DNA of 64,000 nucleotides from Herbidospora mongoliensis (GCF_001570545.1 NZ_BBXD01000024.1:62001-126000); one strand, 5' to 3'. Shown: positions 53,873-63,054, counted from the first letter of the stretch. Notes: generated by a model from the letters alone, not told the origin. Program-made: numbers and translations.

Positions 53873-54996
53873 CCGGTCACCAGATCGCGGGTCCGTTCGG
53901 GCACGTCCCGGCCCGGACGGGCCCGCCCCCGGCAGGTCAGCGCGGCCAGCGCCGTCGTGATCGGCACCGCCGCGACCAGCCCGATCGTCCCCACGATGCT
54001 CCGCACGAGCTCCTGCGCGACCACCGGCCCGGTCAGCACCTCACCCAGGGGCTCGTTCCCGATGCTGATGAGCAGCAGCAGGGGGAGCGACGCACCGGCG
54101 TACGCGAGCACGATCGTGTTGATGACCGAAGCGATGTGCGCCCGCCCGACCCGCGTCGCGGCCCGGTAGAGCTGCCGGGCCGTGTACCCGGGGTTGGCGT
54201 GGGCGAGTTCGGCGACCGTGGCGCTCTGGGTGACCGTGACGTCGTCGAGGACGCCCAGCGAGCCGATGATGATGCTGGCCAGCAGCAGGCCCTGGGTGTT
54301 GATCTGGTAGTTCGTCCCGAGCAGCCAGCTGCTGTCGTCGCTCACGCCGGTGAGATGGGCCCAGTCGATGGCCAGCATCGAGAGCACCCCCGTGAGGCCG
54401 AGGCTGACCAGGGTGCCGATCACGGCGACCGAGGTGGGCACGGAGACGCCGTGGGTGACGTACAGGACGATCAGCATGATCGCCGCCGCGCCGACGACGG
54501 CGACCAGCAACGGGGATCTCCCGGCCAGGATGGCCGGGAGCACGAACGTGAGCAGCAGCCCGAACGTGATCGCGAGCCCGGCCAGCGCGGTGAGCCCCCG
54601 CCAGCGCCCGAAGGCGATCACCGCCAGCGCGAACGCCGCCCCGAGCAGCCACATCGACGACGAGCGGTCGTGGTCGGAGACGGCGTAGGTGCCGTCCTGC
54701 AGGTCCAGCACGATGACCTCGTCGCCGTCGGCGAACGTCGCGGAACCCGGCGCGGTCGGCAGCAGGGCGCGGACCGTGTGGAACCGCGACAACTCGACGG
54801 TCGCCGTCTCCTGGGAGATCGACGTGATCGTCCCCTTGAGCTCGGGAAGCTGGGGCTCCTGCGCTTTGCTGACGTCACCCGGCCACAGGACGACGAGCGC
54901 GACCAGCGTCGCGATCGCCAGCGGCACGATGACGGCCAGCACGGCCCAGACGGTTCTGCGGTCGGCGGGCGCGACCGGCCCGTGCGAGTGCCCCAT
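53869..54996 (-). CDS. YibE/F-family membrane protein
   Basis: The start at ATG 54996 gives MGHSHGPVAP, the His-containing opening common in this family; no good ribosome site is visible. One N-terminal helix is followed by a soluble segment (LKGTITSISQETATVEL) and then about seven membrane helices. These include the family blocks THGVSVPTSVAVIGTLVSL, SLGVLDDVTVTQSATVAEL and HIASVINTIVLAYAGASLPLLLL. Length 375 aa. Function is not established for the family; transport or membrane-maintenance roles are usually suggested. Confidence 0.88.
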   Translation of the reverse strand: MGHSHGPVAPADRRTVWAVLAVIVPLAIATLVALVVLWPGDVSKAQEPQLPELKGTITSISQETATVELSRFHTVRALLPTAPGSATFADGDEVIVLDLQDGTYAVSDHDRSSSMWLLGAAFALAVIAFGRWRGLTALAGLAITFGLLLTFVLPAILAGRSPLLVAVVGAAAIMLIVLYVTHGVSVPTSVAVIGTLVSLGLTGVLSMLAIDWAHLTGVSDDSSWLLGTNYQINTQGLLLASIIIGSLGVLDDVTVTQSATVAELAHANPGYTARQLYRAATRVGRAHIASVINTIVLAYAGASLPLLLLISIGNEPLGEVLTGPVVAQELVRSIVGTIGLVAAVPITTALAALTCRGRARPGRDVPERTRDLVTG

Positions 54997-55012
54997 GGCC
55001 CGGAAGGGTAAC

Positions 55013-56146
55013 TCAGGCCGACATGATGGCGACCCCCAGGCACATCTCGTCGGCGGTCCCCTCACCCCAGACGACGTAGCGGGGCTCTTCCTTCTCGAAC
55101 TGCGGCAGCATCGACCGGAGCTTGGCGTCGTGGGTGCACGTCACCCGGACCACGTCACCCTGGCCGACCTTCACGGGCGTGGCGAGCGGGACGAGGGCCT
55201 GGTTGTCGAAGTTGTATTCCGGGACGTCCAGGAGCGTCCGGGCCTCGGCCTTGCCGGGGTTGAGCTCGACCTTGATGGACCGTCCGAGCAGATGCATGTG
55301 CCCCGTCAGCGCGTGCAGCAGACCCGGCCGCCGCACGGGGATGTCGCAGTGCTGGGTGGGCCCGGGTTCGGCCGCGCCACACATCTGCGCGAGCCCGTCC
55401 GGCGTCGCCTGCGACTCGGGCCCGAACCGGCGGCCGATGTCCTGGATGGCGGCCCCACGCTCGCAGAGCGGCCCCGACTCCTCCGCCGTGCACGGCAACT
55501 CGACCCCGCCCGGGAAGAGCGCGGTGCTGAGGGGTTCGAGCTGCTTGTCGCTGACCCGCAGCCGGATCGCCGACTGGTCGGGACCCGACCCGGCCCGGGT
55601 GTTGTAGTGGACCTGCATGACCAGCTGGCTGCCCGGCGGTACCGGATGGCCGTACTTCGGGTCGAGCAGGGTCTCGGTGGTGCCCGGCGCCCAGTGGGAC
55701 ACCCAACCGGCCTCGCGGACCCCCGCGTCGGCGAAACAGGTCCAGCCCTGGCCGGGGGCCGCGGTGTCCATCTTCTTGGCCTCGGCGACCTGCTCGGGCG
55801 ACAGCCGGAAGAAGATGGCGTGGTGGACGACGGCGGTGTTGAGCGGCTGGAACTGGGCTCCCGTCAGGAACCCGCTGCCTTCGGTGCCGGGGTCGATGAG
55901 GAAGCACCGATAGTCGTCCGACCCGCCGTTGGGTCCTTTGGGGGTGTACGGCTCCGGCATCGTCAACGTGACGAACCGCTCGCCGTCCCGTAACGGGAGC
56001 GGCTTCTCCTCGGCCGCCGAATGACCGTGCTTGGGGGTGGCGACGGGGGGTGCCGCCGCCTCCTGAGTGCCACAGGCCGCGAGCGCGCCGAACAAGACGA
56101 GGGCGGCCGTAGTTCCCCATAGTCGATTCATACCTTCCACGCTCAC
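55013..56146 (-). CDS. Copper type II monooxygenase-like (PHM-like) lipoprotein
   Basis: About 377 aa. A lipobox LFGALAAC anchors it to the membrane. The two-domain fold of copper ascorbate-dependent monooxygenases is indicated by VVHHAIFF, VMQVHYNT and TGHMHLLGRS, whose His/Met residues would bind copper, and by paired Cys residues. An early KHGHS could add metal binding. The start is GTG 56146 or ATG 56131. Bacterial members often lack proven hydroxylase activity. The nearby PCuAC, Dyp and CopC genes support a copper-linked periplasmic role. Confidence 0.78.
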   Translation of the reverse strand: MSVEGMNRLWGTTAALVLFGALAACGTQEAAAPPVATPKHGHSAAEEKPLPLRDGERFVTLTMPEPYTPKGPNGGSDDYRCFLIDPGTEGSGFLTGAQFQPLNTAVVHHAIFFRLSPEQVAEAKKMDTAAPGQGWTCFADAGVREAGWVSHWAPGTTETLLDPKYGHPVPPGSQLVMQVHYNTRAGSGPDQSAIRLRVSDKQLEPLSTALFPGGVELPCTAEESGPLCERGAAIQDIGRRFGPESQATPDGLAQMCGAAEPGPTQHCDIPVRRPGLLHALTGHMHLLGRSIKVELNPGKAEARTLLDVPEYNFDNQALVPLATPVKVGQGDVVRVTCTHDAKLRSMLPQFEKEEPRYVVWGEGTADEMCLGVAIMSA

Positions 56147-56239
56147 CTATGCGGGGCCTCGCGGACATCATCCTTCGGCAGGTGGGTCTCATCCGCTCGG
56201 ATGGCACGCCATGGCGACCGGGGGATGACTCCCCTGCCG

Positions 56240-56427
56240 CTATCCCCCGGTGGACAACGCCTTCAGCTGGGGGAACTCCCCGATCCCGATGAGACTGCCG
56301 TTGTAGACGGGTGGCCGGCAGCCCGTCCTCACGATGACCCCGACCCCGGGGCCGGCGTGACGGCTGCGGGCGCGGGCGTGCAGGCCGCACTCAGGACAAT
56401 CGCCGGTAACAGCGGGGAGAGCCTCAT
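56240..56427 (-). pseudogene. Possible frameshifted small lipoprotein gene
   Basis: From ATG 56427 one frame gives MRLSPLLPAIVLSAACTPAP, a good lipoprotein signal with lipobox LSAAC, but it stops at 56329. A different frame continues with strong GC3 bias through VIVRTGCRPPVYNGSLIGIG to a stop at 56240. The join falls in a run of C and G (near 56336-56350). Either a frameshift has broken a lipoprotein of about 62 aa, or there is a base-calling error, or the two pieces are unrelated. The rest of the 56147-56564 gap shows nothing I can name. Confidence 0.35.
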
Positions 56428-56564
56428 GGACACATGGACGCTCCCCGCAGCCAGAGGGTTCACGGCCCGGTCTCAGGCGGGAGCCGTGACGGAACGTTCG
56501 AAGCGGGCGCACAGCCTCGGCCGGTGGACGCACCGGGCCCGCGCCGTGCGATGATGACCGCGAA

Positions 56565-57134
56565 ATGACTAGCGCCACGCCAGCTTCGACGCCCTTCCGC
56601 GTCGTCCGGGCCGCCGTTTTCGGGGCGGTCTCGGTCATGCTGAGTGTCGGCGCGCACGCCTACGCGGGCGGCACGACCACGGCGGCGTCGGTGTTCGTCG
56701 CGCTCGCCCTGTCGTTTCTCGTCGGGTGCGCCCTGGCCGGGCGCGAGCGGCCGATCCAGGTGATCTTCCCGGCGCTGGCCGGGTGTCAGGCCGTGCTGCA
56801 CCTGATGTTCTCCTACGCCCACACCGTCGAGCCCATGATGGCGGGGCACCACCACCCGGCCACGCTGCTGCCCAGCCTGAGCATGCTGCTCACGCACACG
56901 TGGGCGGCGGGGCTGACGGCACTGTGGCTGGCGCGGGGTGAGGCGCTGCTGTGGACGCTGCTGCGCCGCCTCGACGTCCGGCTCCTCCTGCTGCTGCGCG
57001 TGGCCATCGAGCCGGGGCATCCGCAGGTCTGCCCGCCGTCCGCCGATCGGGTCGTCGTCCCGTCGTCGGCGCTGTCCCGGCATGAGATCAGCCGCCGGGG
57101 GCCTCCCGGCACGTCAGCCTTCGCCACCGCCTGA
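56565..57134 (+). CDS. Small membrane protein upstream of copper genes, 189 aa
   Basis: Four to five hydrophobic helices make up residues 12-125 (FRVVRAAVFGAVSVMLSVGA, ASVFVALALSFLVGCALAG, QVIFPALAGCQAVLHLMF, LTHTWAAGLTALWLA). The potential metal ligands HTVEPMMAGHHHP lie in a loop. The C-terminal 60 residues are soluble. Similar small proteins often sit beside PCuAC/CopC genes in actinomycetes and the His/Met loop fits copper, but no function is proven. It precedes the PCuAC gene by 57 bp on the same strand. Confidence 0.75.
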   Translation: MTSATPASTPFRVVRAAVFGAVSVMLSVGAHAYAGGTTTAASVFVALALSFLVGCALAGRERPIQVIFPALAGCQAVLHLMFSYAHTVEPMMAGHHHPATLLPSLSMLLTHTWAAGLTALWLARGEALLWTLLRRLDVRLLLLLRVAIEPGHPQVCPPSADRVVVPSSALSRHEISRRGPPGTSAFATA

Positions 57135-57191
57135 CCTGAGGTCAGCGCGGTTCTCTGACGTTGCCGTTTCCCCTGAAGGGTTCTTTCTCTC

Positions 57192-57755
57192 ATGTCTTCG
57201 CGCTTCGCGTTGTCCCTGCTCGCCGTCGCCACCGCCGCCGCGATCTCGTCGTGCGGCTCCACCGAGACGCCGGCCGCCGCTCCCGTCGCCGCCGTTCCGG
57301 TCGCGTCCGCACCCGCCGCGTCCACGCCCGCCGCCCCCGCTCTGTCGATCACCGATCCGTGGGTGAAGACGGCGAAGAAGGGCATGACCGCCGCCTTCGG
57401 CACCCTGGTCAACAACTCCGGGGCCGACATCACCGTCGTGTCGGGCGCCAGCCCGCTGTCGCCGATGATCGAGCTGCACGAGGTCGTCGAATCCGACGGC
57501 AAGATGGTCATGCAGCCCAAGAAGGGCGGCTTCGTGATTCCGGCGGGCGGCACCCACGAGCTGACGCCCGGCGGCGACCACATCATGATCATGGACGCCA
57601 AGCAGCCGGTCGAGCCCGGCGCCGAGATCCCGTTCACCCTCACCCTCGCCGACGGCGGCACCTTCGAGTTCACCGCGCTCGGCAAGGACTTCGCCGGGGC
57701 GAAGGAGGACTACCAGCCGGGCATGGACATGGGCGGCGAGTCCGACAATGGCTGA
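57192..57755 (+). CDS. PCuAC-type copper chaperone lipoprotein
   Basis: A 187-aa lipoprotein (lipobox AAISSC) with an Ala/Pro linker and a cupredoxin-like PCuAC domain. The copper ligands follow the family pattern: His in MIELHEVV, Met in KMVMQP, then His and Met in GGDHIMIMD. It delivers periplasmic Cu(I), usually to the CuA site of cytochrome c oxidase. The C-terminal QPGMDMGGES adds Met residues. It overlaps the Dyp gene by 8 bp, so the two are translationally linked. Confidence 0.93.
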   Translation: MSSRFALSLLAVATAAAISSCGSTETPAAAPVAAVPVASAPAASTPAAPALSITDPWVKTAKKGMTAAFGTLVNNSGADITVVSGASPLSPMIELHEVVESDGKMVMQPKKGGFVIPAGGTHELTPGGDHIMIMDAKQPVEPGAEIPFTLTLADGGTFEFTALGKDFAGAKEDYQPGMDMGGESDNG

Positions 57756-58887
57756 GCTGACCCGGCGGGGCCTGCTCACCGGCGGTGTCGTGGCGGGGGT
57801 GGTCGCGCTCGCCCCGGCTGCTCCGGCCCTCTCGGCCAGGGCCGCCGAGACCGCGGTGGCCTTCCACGGCCCGAGGCAGGCCGGCGTCGCCACCGAGCCG
57901 CAGGCCCACGCCGTCTTCGTCGCCTTCGACCTGCGTAAGGACACCGATCGGGACGCGCTGGCCCGGATGATGCGGCTGCTCACCGACGACGCCAGGCGGC
58001 TCACCCAGGGCCGCCCGGCGCTCGCCGACACCGAGCCAGAACTGGCGGCGTCGCCGGCGCGACTGACCGTGACCTTCGGTTTCGGTCCCGGTCTGTACGC
58101 CCATGCGGACGCGAAGTCCCCGATCAGGCCGCTGCCCAGGTTCGCCGTCGACAAGCTGGACAAGAAGTGGAGCGGTGGCGACCTGCTCGTCCAGATCTGC
58201 GCCGACGACCCGCTGACCGTCACCCACGCCCTGCGGATGATCGTCAAGGACGCCCGTTCGTTCGCCACCGTCCGCTGGACCCAGCGGGGCTTCCGCCGCG
58301 CCGCCGGCACCCAGCCGTCCGGGCACACCCAGCGCAATGTGATGGGCCAGATGGACGGCACCGCCAACCCCAGACCGGGCACTCCGGAGTTCGACCTGGC
58401 GGTGTGGCGGCCCGACGGCACGACCCAGCTGGTCGTGCGCCGGATCAGGGCCGAGCTGGAGACCTGGGACGCCGCCGACGTCGTGGCCAGGGAGTTCACC
58501 ATCGGCCGCCGCCTGTCGACCGGCGCCCCGCTCACCGGCACCCGGGAGCAGGACCCGCCCGACTTCGCCGCCGCCGGCGCGCACGGCTTCCCGGTGATCT
58601 CCGAGTACGCGCACATCCGCCGCGCCCACGTCGGCGACCCGTCGTTGCGCATTCTGCGGCGTGTGTACAACTACGACGAGGAGGTCACCTCGCAGGGCCA
58701 CGCCGACTCGGGCCTGGTGTTCGCCTCCTACCAGGCGGACATCGAGCGCCAGTTCGTGCCCATCCAGAAGCGGCTGGCCGAGGCCGATCTGCTCAACGAG
58801 TGGATCACCCCGATCGGGGCGGCGGTGTTCGCCATCCCGAAGGGCTGCGACGAGAAGGGCTGGATCGGCCAGGAGGTCCTGTCGTGA
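57748..58887 (+). CDS. Tat-exported Dyp-type haem peroxidase
   Basis: A 379-aa protein opening with a twin-arginine signal (LTRRGLLTGGVVAG). The Dyp hallmark GQMDGTANP (GxxDG) gives the distal Asp, and the proximal His is in SEYAHIRRAH. The Arg of the distal pocket and the FASYQADIERQF block are also present. It uses H2O2 to oxidise dyes, phenols or related compounds outside the membrane; EfeB-like members act with metal uptake. It sits between a copper chaperone and CopC in one overlapping operon. Confidence 0.94.
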   Translation: MAELTRRGLLTGGVVAGVVALAPAAPALSARAAETAVAFHGPRQAGVATEPQAHAVFVAFDLRKDTDRDALARMMRLLTDDARRLTQGRPALADTEPELAASPARLTVTFGFGPGLYAHADAKSPIRPLPRFAVDKLDKKWSGGDLLVQICADDPLTVTHALRMIVKDARSFATVRWTQRGFRRAAGTQPSGHTQRNVMGQMDGTANPRPGTPEFDLAVWRPDGTTQLVVRRIRAELETWDAADVVAREFTIGRRLSTGAPLTGTREQDPPDFAAAGAHGFPVISEYAHIRRAHVGDPSLRILRRVYNYDEEVTSQGHADSGLVFASYQADIERQFVPIQKRLAEADLLNEWITPIGAAVFAIPKGCDEKGWIGQEVLS

Positions 58888-59489
58888 AGGCGCTCGCGGC
58901 CACGGTCGTGAAAATGGCCGCGGCGCTCACCACCGTGGTCGCGGCGATTGCCGCCATGGCCTTGGTGCTGATTGCCGGGGCCGCGCCCGCGCTGGCGCAT
59001 GACCAGCTCAAGGGCAGCGACCCCGCCAAGGACGCGACCGTCGAGTCACTCGACTCGATCACGCTGACCTTCTCGGCCGGGGTGCGGTTCCCCGCGATGG
59101 TCCTCCACGACGCGGCGGGCGCCACGATCGCGCTGACCGAGCCGGAGGTGCGGGGCAAGGACCTGGTGGCCGGGCCGGTGTCGCCACCACCGCCGGGAAA
59201 GTATGTGATCGGCTGGCGGGTGGTCTCTTCGGACGGGCACCCGATCGAGGGTGAGATCCCGTTCACCCTGGCGGGTTCCGCGACCGGCCCCGCGACCGAC
59301 ACCGCCGACAGTCCGCAGGCGGGCAGCACGCCCGCCGCCACCGAACCGGCGGCCCCGAAGGTGAACCCTCAGCCCGTCTCCGCGACCGAAGAGGACTCCG
59401 GCGGCGGTTTCCTGTGGGCCGGTGCCGCCTTGATCGTCCTGCTGGGCCTGGGGTTGTTCCTGGTCCGAGGCCGCCGTACCGGCGGATGA
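58884..59489 (+). CDS. CopC-domain copper-binding membrane-anchored protein
   Basis: A 201-aa protein from GTG 58884, overlapping the Dyp stop as GTGA. The signal peptide is cut just before the N-terminal His (ALAHDQLKGSDPAKD), which with HPIEG (GHP) forms the usual CopC copper site. The domain spans about 37-130. An Ala/Pro/Thr linker and a C-terminal helix (FLWAGAALIVLLGLGLFLV) anchor it. It binds Cu in the periplasm-like space. No CopD domain is fused or adjacent. Confidence 0.93.
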   Translation: MKALAATVVKMAAALTTVVAAIAAMALVLIAGAAPALAHDQLKGSDPAKDATVESLDSITLTFSAGVRFPAMVLHDAAGATIALTEPEVRGKDLVAGPVSPPPPGKYVIGWRVVSSDGHPIEGEIPFTLAGSATGPATDTADSPQAGSTPAATEPAAPKVNPQPVSATEEDSGGGFLWAGAALIVLLGLGLFLVRGRRTGG

Positions 59490-59497
59490 GATGAGTG

Positions 59498-59521
59498 CGG
59501 CCCCCGCCTTGGCGGGGGCCG
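59498..59521. terminator. Bidirectional hairpin terminator
   Basis: CGGCCCCCGCC-TT-GGCGGGGGCCG, an 11-bp perfect stem between the convergent CopC and MFS genes. Confidence 0.85.
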
Positions 59522-59545
59522 TACCGACAGAAATGCAGGAAGGTT

Positions 59546-61123
59546 CTAAAGCGCCGCGACCGGCTCTTCCTTGCTGAGCTCCTCGGGGCCGCCCCGCAGC
59601 GGGACCTCCTTGACGAAGGCCGCCAGGATCGGCACGACGACCGCGAACACGACCGCCCACAGGAACACGCCGCTGATCGAACCGGCCAGCGACTCCAGGA
59701 AGCCGCCCTTGACCTCGGCCGGGAGCTGCGCGATGGCCGCCGGGCTCATCGAGCCGCCCGAGGACACCATCTCCGCGGCCTGCGGGCCGAACTTGTCGGT
59801 CAGGCTGTCGGTCAGGTGGTTGTTGAACACCGCGCCGAACAGCGCGACGCCGAACGAGCCACCGATCGACCGGAAGAACGTCGCCGCGCTGGAGGCGACG
59901 CCGAGGTCCTTCTGCTCCACGCTGTTCTGCGCGATCAGCATGGTCGTCTGCATCAAGAAGCCCATGCCGAGGCCGAGCACCGCGATGAAGACGCCGGTCT
60001 GCCACAGGGGCGTGTCGACGTTCATCAGCGTGAGCAGGGCCATGCCGATGGCCATGATCACGCCGCCGATGACCGGGAACGACTTGTACTTGCCGGTGGT
60101 GGTGATGCGCTTGCCGACGTACAGGGAGACGACCATGGAGGCGGCCATCATCGGCAGCAGCAGCAGGCCGGAGTTGGTCGCGGTCGCGCCCTGCACGAGC
60201 TGCTGGAACAGCGGCAGGAACGAGATCGCGCCGAACATCGCGAAGCCGAGCAGGAAGCCGACCCCCGAGATCAGGCTGAAGTTGCGGTCCTTGAAGACGT
60301 GCAGGGGCATGATCGGCTCGGGCGCGCGGCGCTCGACAGGGATGAAGAAGACGAACGACACGACGGCCAGCACCCCGAGGCCGATGATCTGCCAGGATCC
60401 CCACGGGTAGCCATGGCTCTGGCCGCCCCACGAGGTGAGCAGGACCAAAGCGGTGATCCCGATCGTCAGGATGATCGCGCCGAGCCAGTCGATGCGGTGT
60501 TCGGTGCGCTTCTTCGGAATGTCGAGTTTGAGCCACAGCCAGACCAGCGAGATGCCGCCGAGCGGCAGGTTCACGTAGAAGGCCCAGCGCCAGTCGAGGT
60601 GGTCGGTGATGAAGCCGCCGGCGAGGGGGCCGGCGATCATCGCGAGAGACATGATGGCGGCCATGATGCCCTGGTACTGACCACGCTCACGCGGGGGGAC
60701 CAGGTCGCCGATGATGGCCATCACGCCGACGATGAGGCCGCCGGCGCCGAGGCCCTGGAGCGCGCGGAAGGCGATCAGCTCGGTCATGCCGTTGTCGACG
60801 CCGCCGAGGAACTCCGAGCCGGACATGCCGCACAGGGCCGATCCGACCAGGAAGATGACGATCGAGGTGAGGAAGACGGTCTTGCGGCCGTAGAGGTCGC
60901 CCAGTTTGCCCCAGATGGGGGTGGACACCGTCGTGCCCAGGATGTAGGCGGTGGTGACCCAGGTGAAGTATTCGAGACCGTTGAGTTCGCCGACGATGCG
61001 GGGCATCGCGGTGCCGACGATCATGTTGTCGAGGAAGGCGAGCATCATCGCCAGGAGCAACCCTGGGAGGATGATCATGACTTCTCTGGACCGCGCCGGA
61101 GGAGTGGCGACGGCTTCCGACAT
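59546..61123 (-). CDS. EmrB/QacA-type (DHA2) MFS drug exporter
   Basis: A 525-aa transporter with 14 predicted helices. Characteristic motifs are LDNMIVGTAMPRIVGEL in helix 1, GKLGDLYGRKTVFL (motif A), RALQGLGAGGLIVGVMAI (motif B) and AGPLAGGFITDHLDWRWAFYVN (motif C, antiporter). It expels hydrophobic compounds using the proton gradient. The divergent TetR gene and two palindromes in the 113-bp gap indicate ligand-induced expression. Confidence 0.94.
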   Translation of the reverse strand: MSEAVATPPARSREVMIILPGLLLAMMLAFLDNMIVGTAMPRIVGELNGLEYFTWVTTAYILGTTVSTPIWGKLGDLYGRKTVFLTSIVIFLVGSALCGMSGSEFLGGVDNGMTELIAFRALQGLGAGGLIVGVMAIIGDLVPPRERGQYQGIMAAIMSLAMIAGPLAGGFITDHLDWRWAFYVNLPLGGISLVWLWLKLDIPKKRTEHRIDWLGAIILTIGITALVLLTSWGGQSHGYPWGSWQIIGLGVLAVVSFVFFIPVERRAPEPIMPLHVFKDRNFSLISGVGFLLGFAMFGAISFLPLFQQLVQGATATNSGLLLLPMMAASMVVSLYVGKRITTTGKYKSFPVIGGVIMAIGMALLTLMNVDTPLWQTGVFIAVLGLGMGFLMQTTMLIAQNSVEQKDLGVASSAATFFRSIGGSFGVALFGAVFNNHLTDSLTDKFGPQAAEMVSSGGSMSPAAIAQLPAEVKGGFLESLAGSISGVFLWAVVFAVVVPILAAFVKEVPLRGGPEELSKEEPVAAL

Positions 61124-61153
61124 TTCGGGGCCCCCTTGTTAACCCGTTTGCTT

Positions 61154-61199
61154 ACTTGCCGACCGGCAAGTGACCGTGGTTAAGGTAAGGTCCTTACCT
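61154..61199. promoter_or_regulatory. Two palindromic TetR operators between exporter and regulator
   Basis: ACTTGCCG-AC-CGGCAAGT (61154-61171) and AGGTAAGG-T-CCTTACCT (61183-61199) are both perfect inverted repeats in the shared divergent promoter region. The AAGGTAAGG element could also serve as promoter DNA. Confidence 0.65.
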
Positions 61200-61236
61200 G
61201 CCGCCCGTCAAGCTGGATTAAAGGACACAATTAACG

Positions 61237-61830
61237 ATGAGTGAGCGGACGAGCACCGAAAGTGCGTTCGCCCCCCGGGAGACCCGCGACACCCGTGAGC
61301 GCATCCAGGAGATCGCGCTCGAACTGTTCACCGAACAGGGCTACGAGGCGACCTCGCTCCGGGAGATCGCCGAGGCGCTGGGGGTGACCAAGGCGGCGCT
61401 GTACTACCACTTCAAGACCAAGGAAGACATCGTCGCGGGCATGGTCGTCGACCGCATCTCCTCCCTCGACGCGATCATCATGGAGCTGCGCGCCCACGAG
61501 ACGGTCACGCCCGAGATGCGCCGCGAGGCGATCGTCCATTACGCCAAGGGCGCATACGAGGGCCGGGCCATCACCCGCTTCATGGAGCGCAACCCGACCG
61601 CGATGAAGCACCACCCGGTGATCATGCAGATGCGCGAGAAGGTCCTGGAACTCAGCGGACTGCTGGTCTCCCACGACGACACGCTGACGGTCCGGCTGAA
61701 GCGCGGCCTCGCCCTGTTCGCCATCCACGCGGTGGGCTTCATGCTGCCCGGCCCGGAGATCGACGAGGACGAGCGCTACGAGACTTCACTGAAGGTTGCC
61801 CTGGAATTGATCGAGGCGAACGAGGGTTGA
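61237..61830 (+). CDS. TetR-family regulator of the exporter
   Basis: A 197-aa TetR protein with the helix-turn-helix TSLREIAEALGVTKAALYYHF and KTKEDI after it. The C-terminal effector domain is of the drug-binding type. It is divergent from the EmrB-like exporter with paired palindromes between them, so it most likely represses both. The deazaflavin oxidoreductase gene follows 27 bp later and may be on the same transcript. Confidence 0.94.
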   Translation: MSERTSTESAFAPRETRDTRERIQEIALELFTEQGYEATSLREIAEALGVTKAALYYHFKTKEDIVAGMVVDRISSLDAIIMELRAHETVTPEMRREAIVHYAKGAYEGRAITRFMERNPTAMKHHPVIMQMREKVLELSGLLVSHDDTLTVRLKRGLALFAIHAVGFMLPGPEIDEDERYETSLKVALELIEANEG

Positions 61831-61857
61831 TCCGCCCGGAAGGGTAGGTGAGCCAAC

Positions 61858-62259
61858 ATGCTCTTTGGCAAGGAACACGTTGAGCGTTATCAGGCGACCG
61901 ACGGCGCCGAGGGTCACGAGTGGCAGGGCACGACAGCGGCCCTGCTGACCACGAAGGGCCGCCGTTCCGGCAAGGAACACACGACTCCGCTGATCTACCA
62001 GAAATACGGCGACGACTACCTGCTGGTCGCCTCCAAGGGCGGCGCTGACAACCCGCCCGAGTGGTACCTGAACCTCGAGGCGAACCCCGAGGTGGGGTTC
62101 CAGGTGCTGGGCGACAGGTTCCGCGCCCGGGCCCGGACCGCCACCCCGGAGGAGAAGCCGGACATGTGGCAGGTGATGGCCGCAGCCTGGCCCGACTACA
62201 ACGAATACACGAAGAAGACCGATCGAGAGATCCCGGTCGTCGTCATCGAACGCGTCTGA
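61858..62259 (+). CDS. Deazaflavin (F420)-dependent nitroreductase-family protein
   Basis: A 133-aa protein of the Ddn-like split-barrel family: TTAALLTTKGRRSGKEHTTPL, then DDYLLVASKGGADNPPEWYLNLEANPEV, the conserved core for F420 binding, and a C-terminal REIPVVVIERV. These actinomycete enzymes use reduced F420 for one- or two-electron reductions of varied substrates. The start at ATG 61858 follows GGTAGGTGAG. It is encoded directly behind the TetR gene. Confidence 0.92.
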   Translation: MLFGKEHVERYQATDGAEGHEWQGTTAALLTTKGRRSGKEHTTPLIYQKYGDDYLLVASKGGADNPPEWYLNLEANPEVGFQVLGDRFRARARTATPEEKPDMWQVMAAAWPDYNEYTKKTDREIPVVVIERV

Positions 62260-62952
62260 TCACCAGGCGAGCGTCCCCTCCTCGTTGACGAACGTGCCCG
62301 ACGGGCCGTCGTCGCCGAGCAGGGCCATCGACACCGACACGGCCGCGCCCTGGGCGGCCGGTCGGGTCGCTTGGAAGCCGTTCAGGTCGGTCGCGCAGTA
62401 GCCGGGGCAGATCGCGTTGACCTTGATCGGGGCGAGTTCCTTCGCGTACAGGGCGGTGACCATGTTCAGGGCCGTCTTGGACGACTGGTAGGCCAGGGCG
62501 TTCATGTCGAACCACGGGCCGTCCGGGTCGATGGCCGAGGCGAAGCTGCCGACCTCGCTGGAGACCATGACGATCCGGGCCGCCGGCGATCTGCGCAGGA
62601 GCGGGAGCATCGCGTTGGTCACCTCGACGACGCCGAAGACGTTGACCTCGTAGAGGTCGCGCATCAGCGTGGCCGAAGTCGCCGAGGGCAGGCCCCATTC
62701 GCCGATCCCGGCGTTGTTGACGAGGATGTCGAGGGAGCCGAAGCGCTCCTCGACGGTGGCGGCGGCGGCCTTGACCGTCGCGGGCGACGTCACGTCGAGT
62801 TCGACGAAGGTCGCCCCGAGGCGGGCTGCGGCCTCTTCGCCCTTCCGGGAATCCCGGGCGCCGATCACGACGGTCACGCCCCGTTCGGCCAGGAGGCGGG
62901 CCGTCTCGTAGCCGATTCCCTTGTTGGCGCCGGTGATGAGTGCGGTTGTCAT
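62260..62952 (-). CDS. Short-chain dehydrogenase/reductase
   Basis: A 230-aa classical SDR. The cofactor loop is ITGANKGIGYETARLL, NNAG is at about 83, and catalytic Ser, Tyr and Lys lie in IVMVSSEVG and ALAYQSSKTAL (YxxxK as YQSSK). The Arg after the first strand (GARDSRKG) suggests NADP preference. The substrate is unknown. It is divergent from the XRE regulator, a common pairing in actinomycetes where the regulator controls the SDR. Confidence 0.94.
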   Translation of the reverse strand: MTTALITGANKGIGYETARLLAERGVTVVIGARDSRKGEEAAARLGATFVELDVTSPATVKAAAATVEERFGSLDILVNNAGIGEWGLPSATSATLMRDLYEVNVFGVVEVTNAMLPLLRRSPAARIVMVSSEVGSFASAIDPDGPWFDMNALAYQSSKTALNMVTALYAKELAPIKVNAICPGYCATDLNGFQATRPAAQGAAVSVSMALLGDDGPSGTFVNEEGTLAW

Positions 62953-63054
62953 GAGCTCAACAGTGGGCGGGCGGCGTGCCGGGGACGAGAGACCGGCGGA
63001 GGCTGGGATCGGTGGTACCACCCACGCCGCCCCAATAAGAGGAAAAATCGGTTC

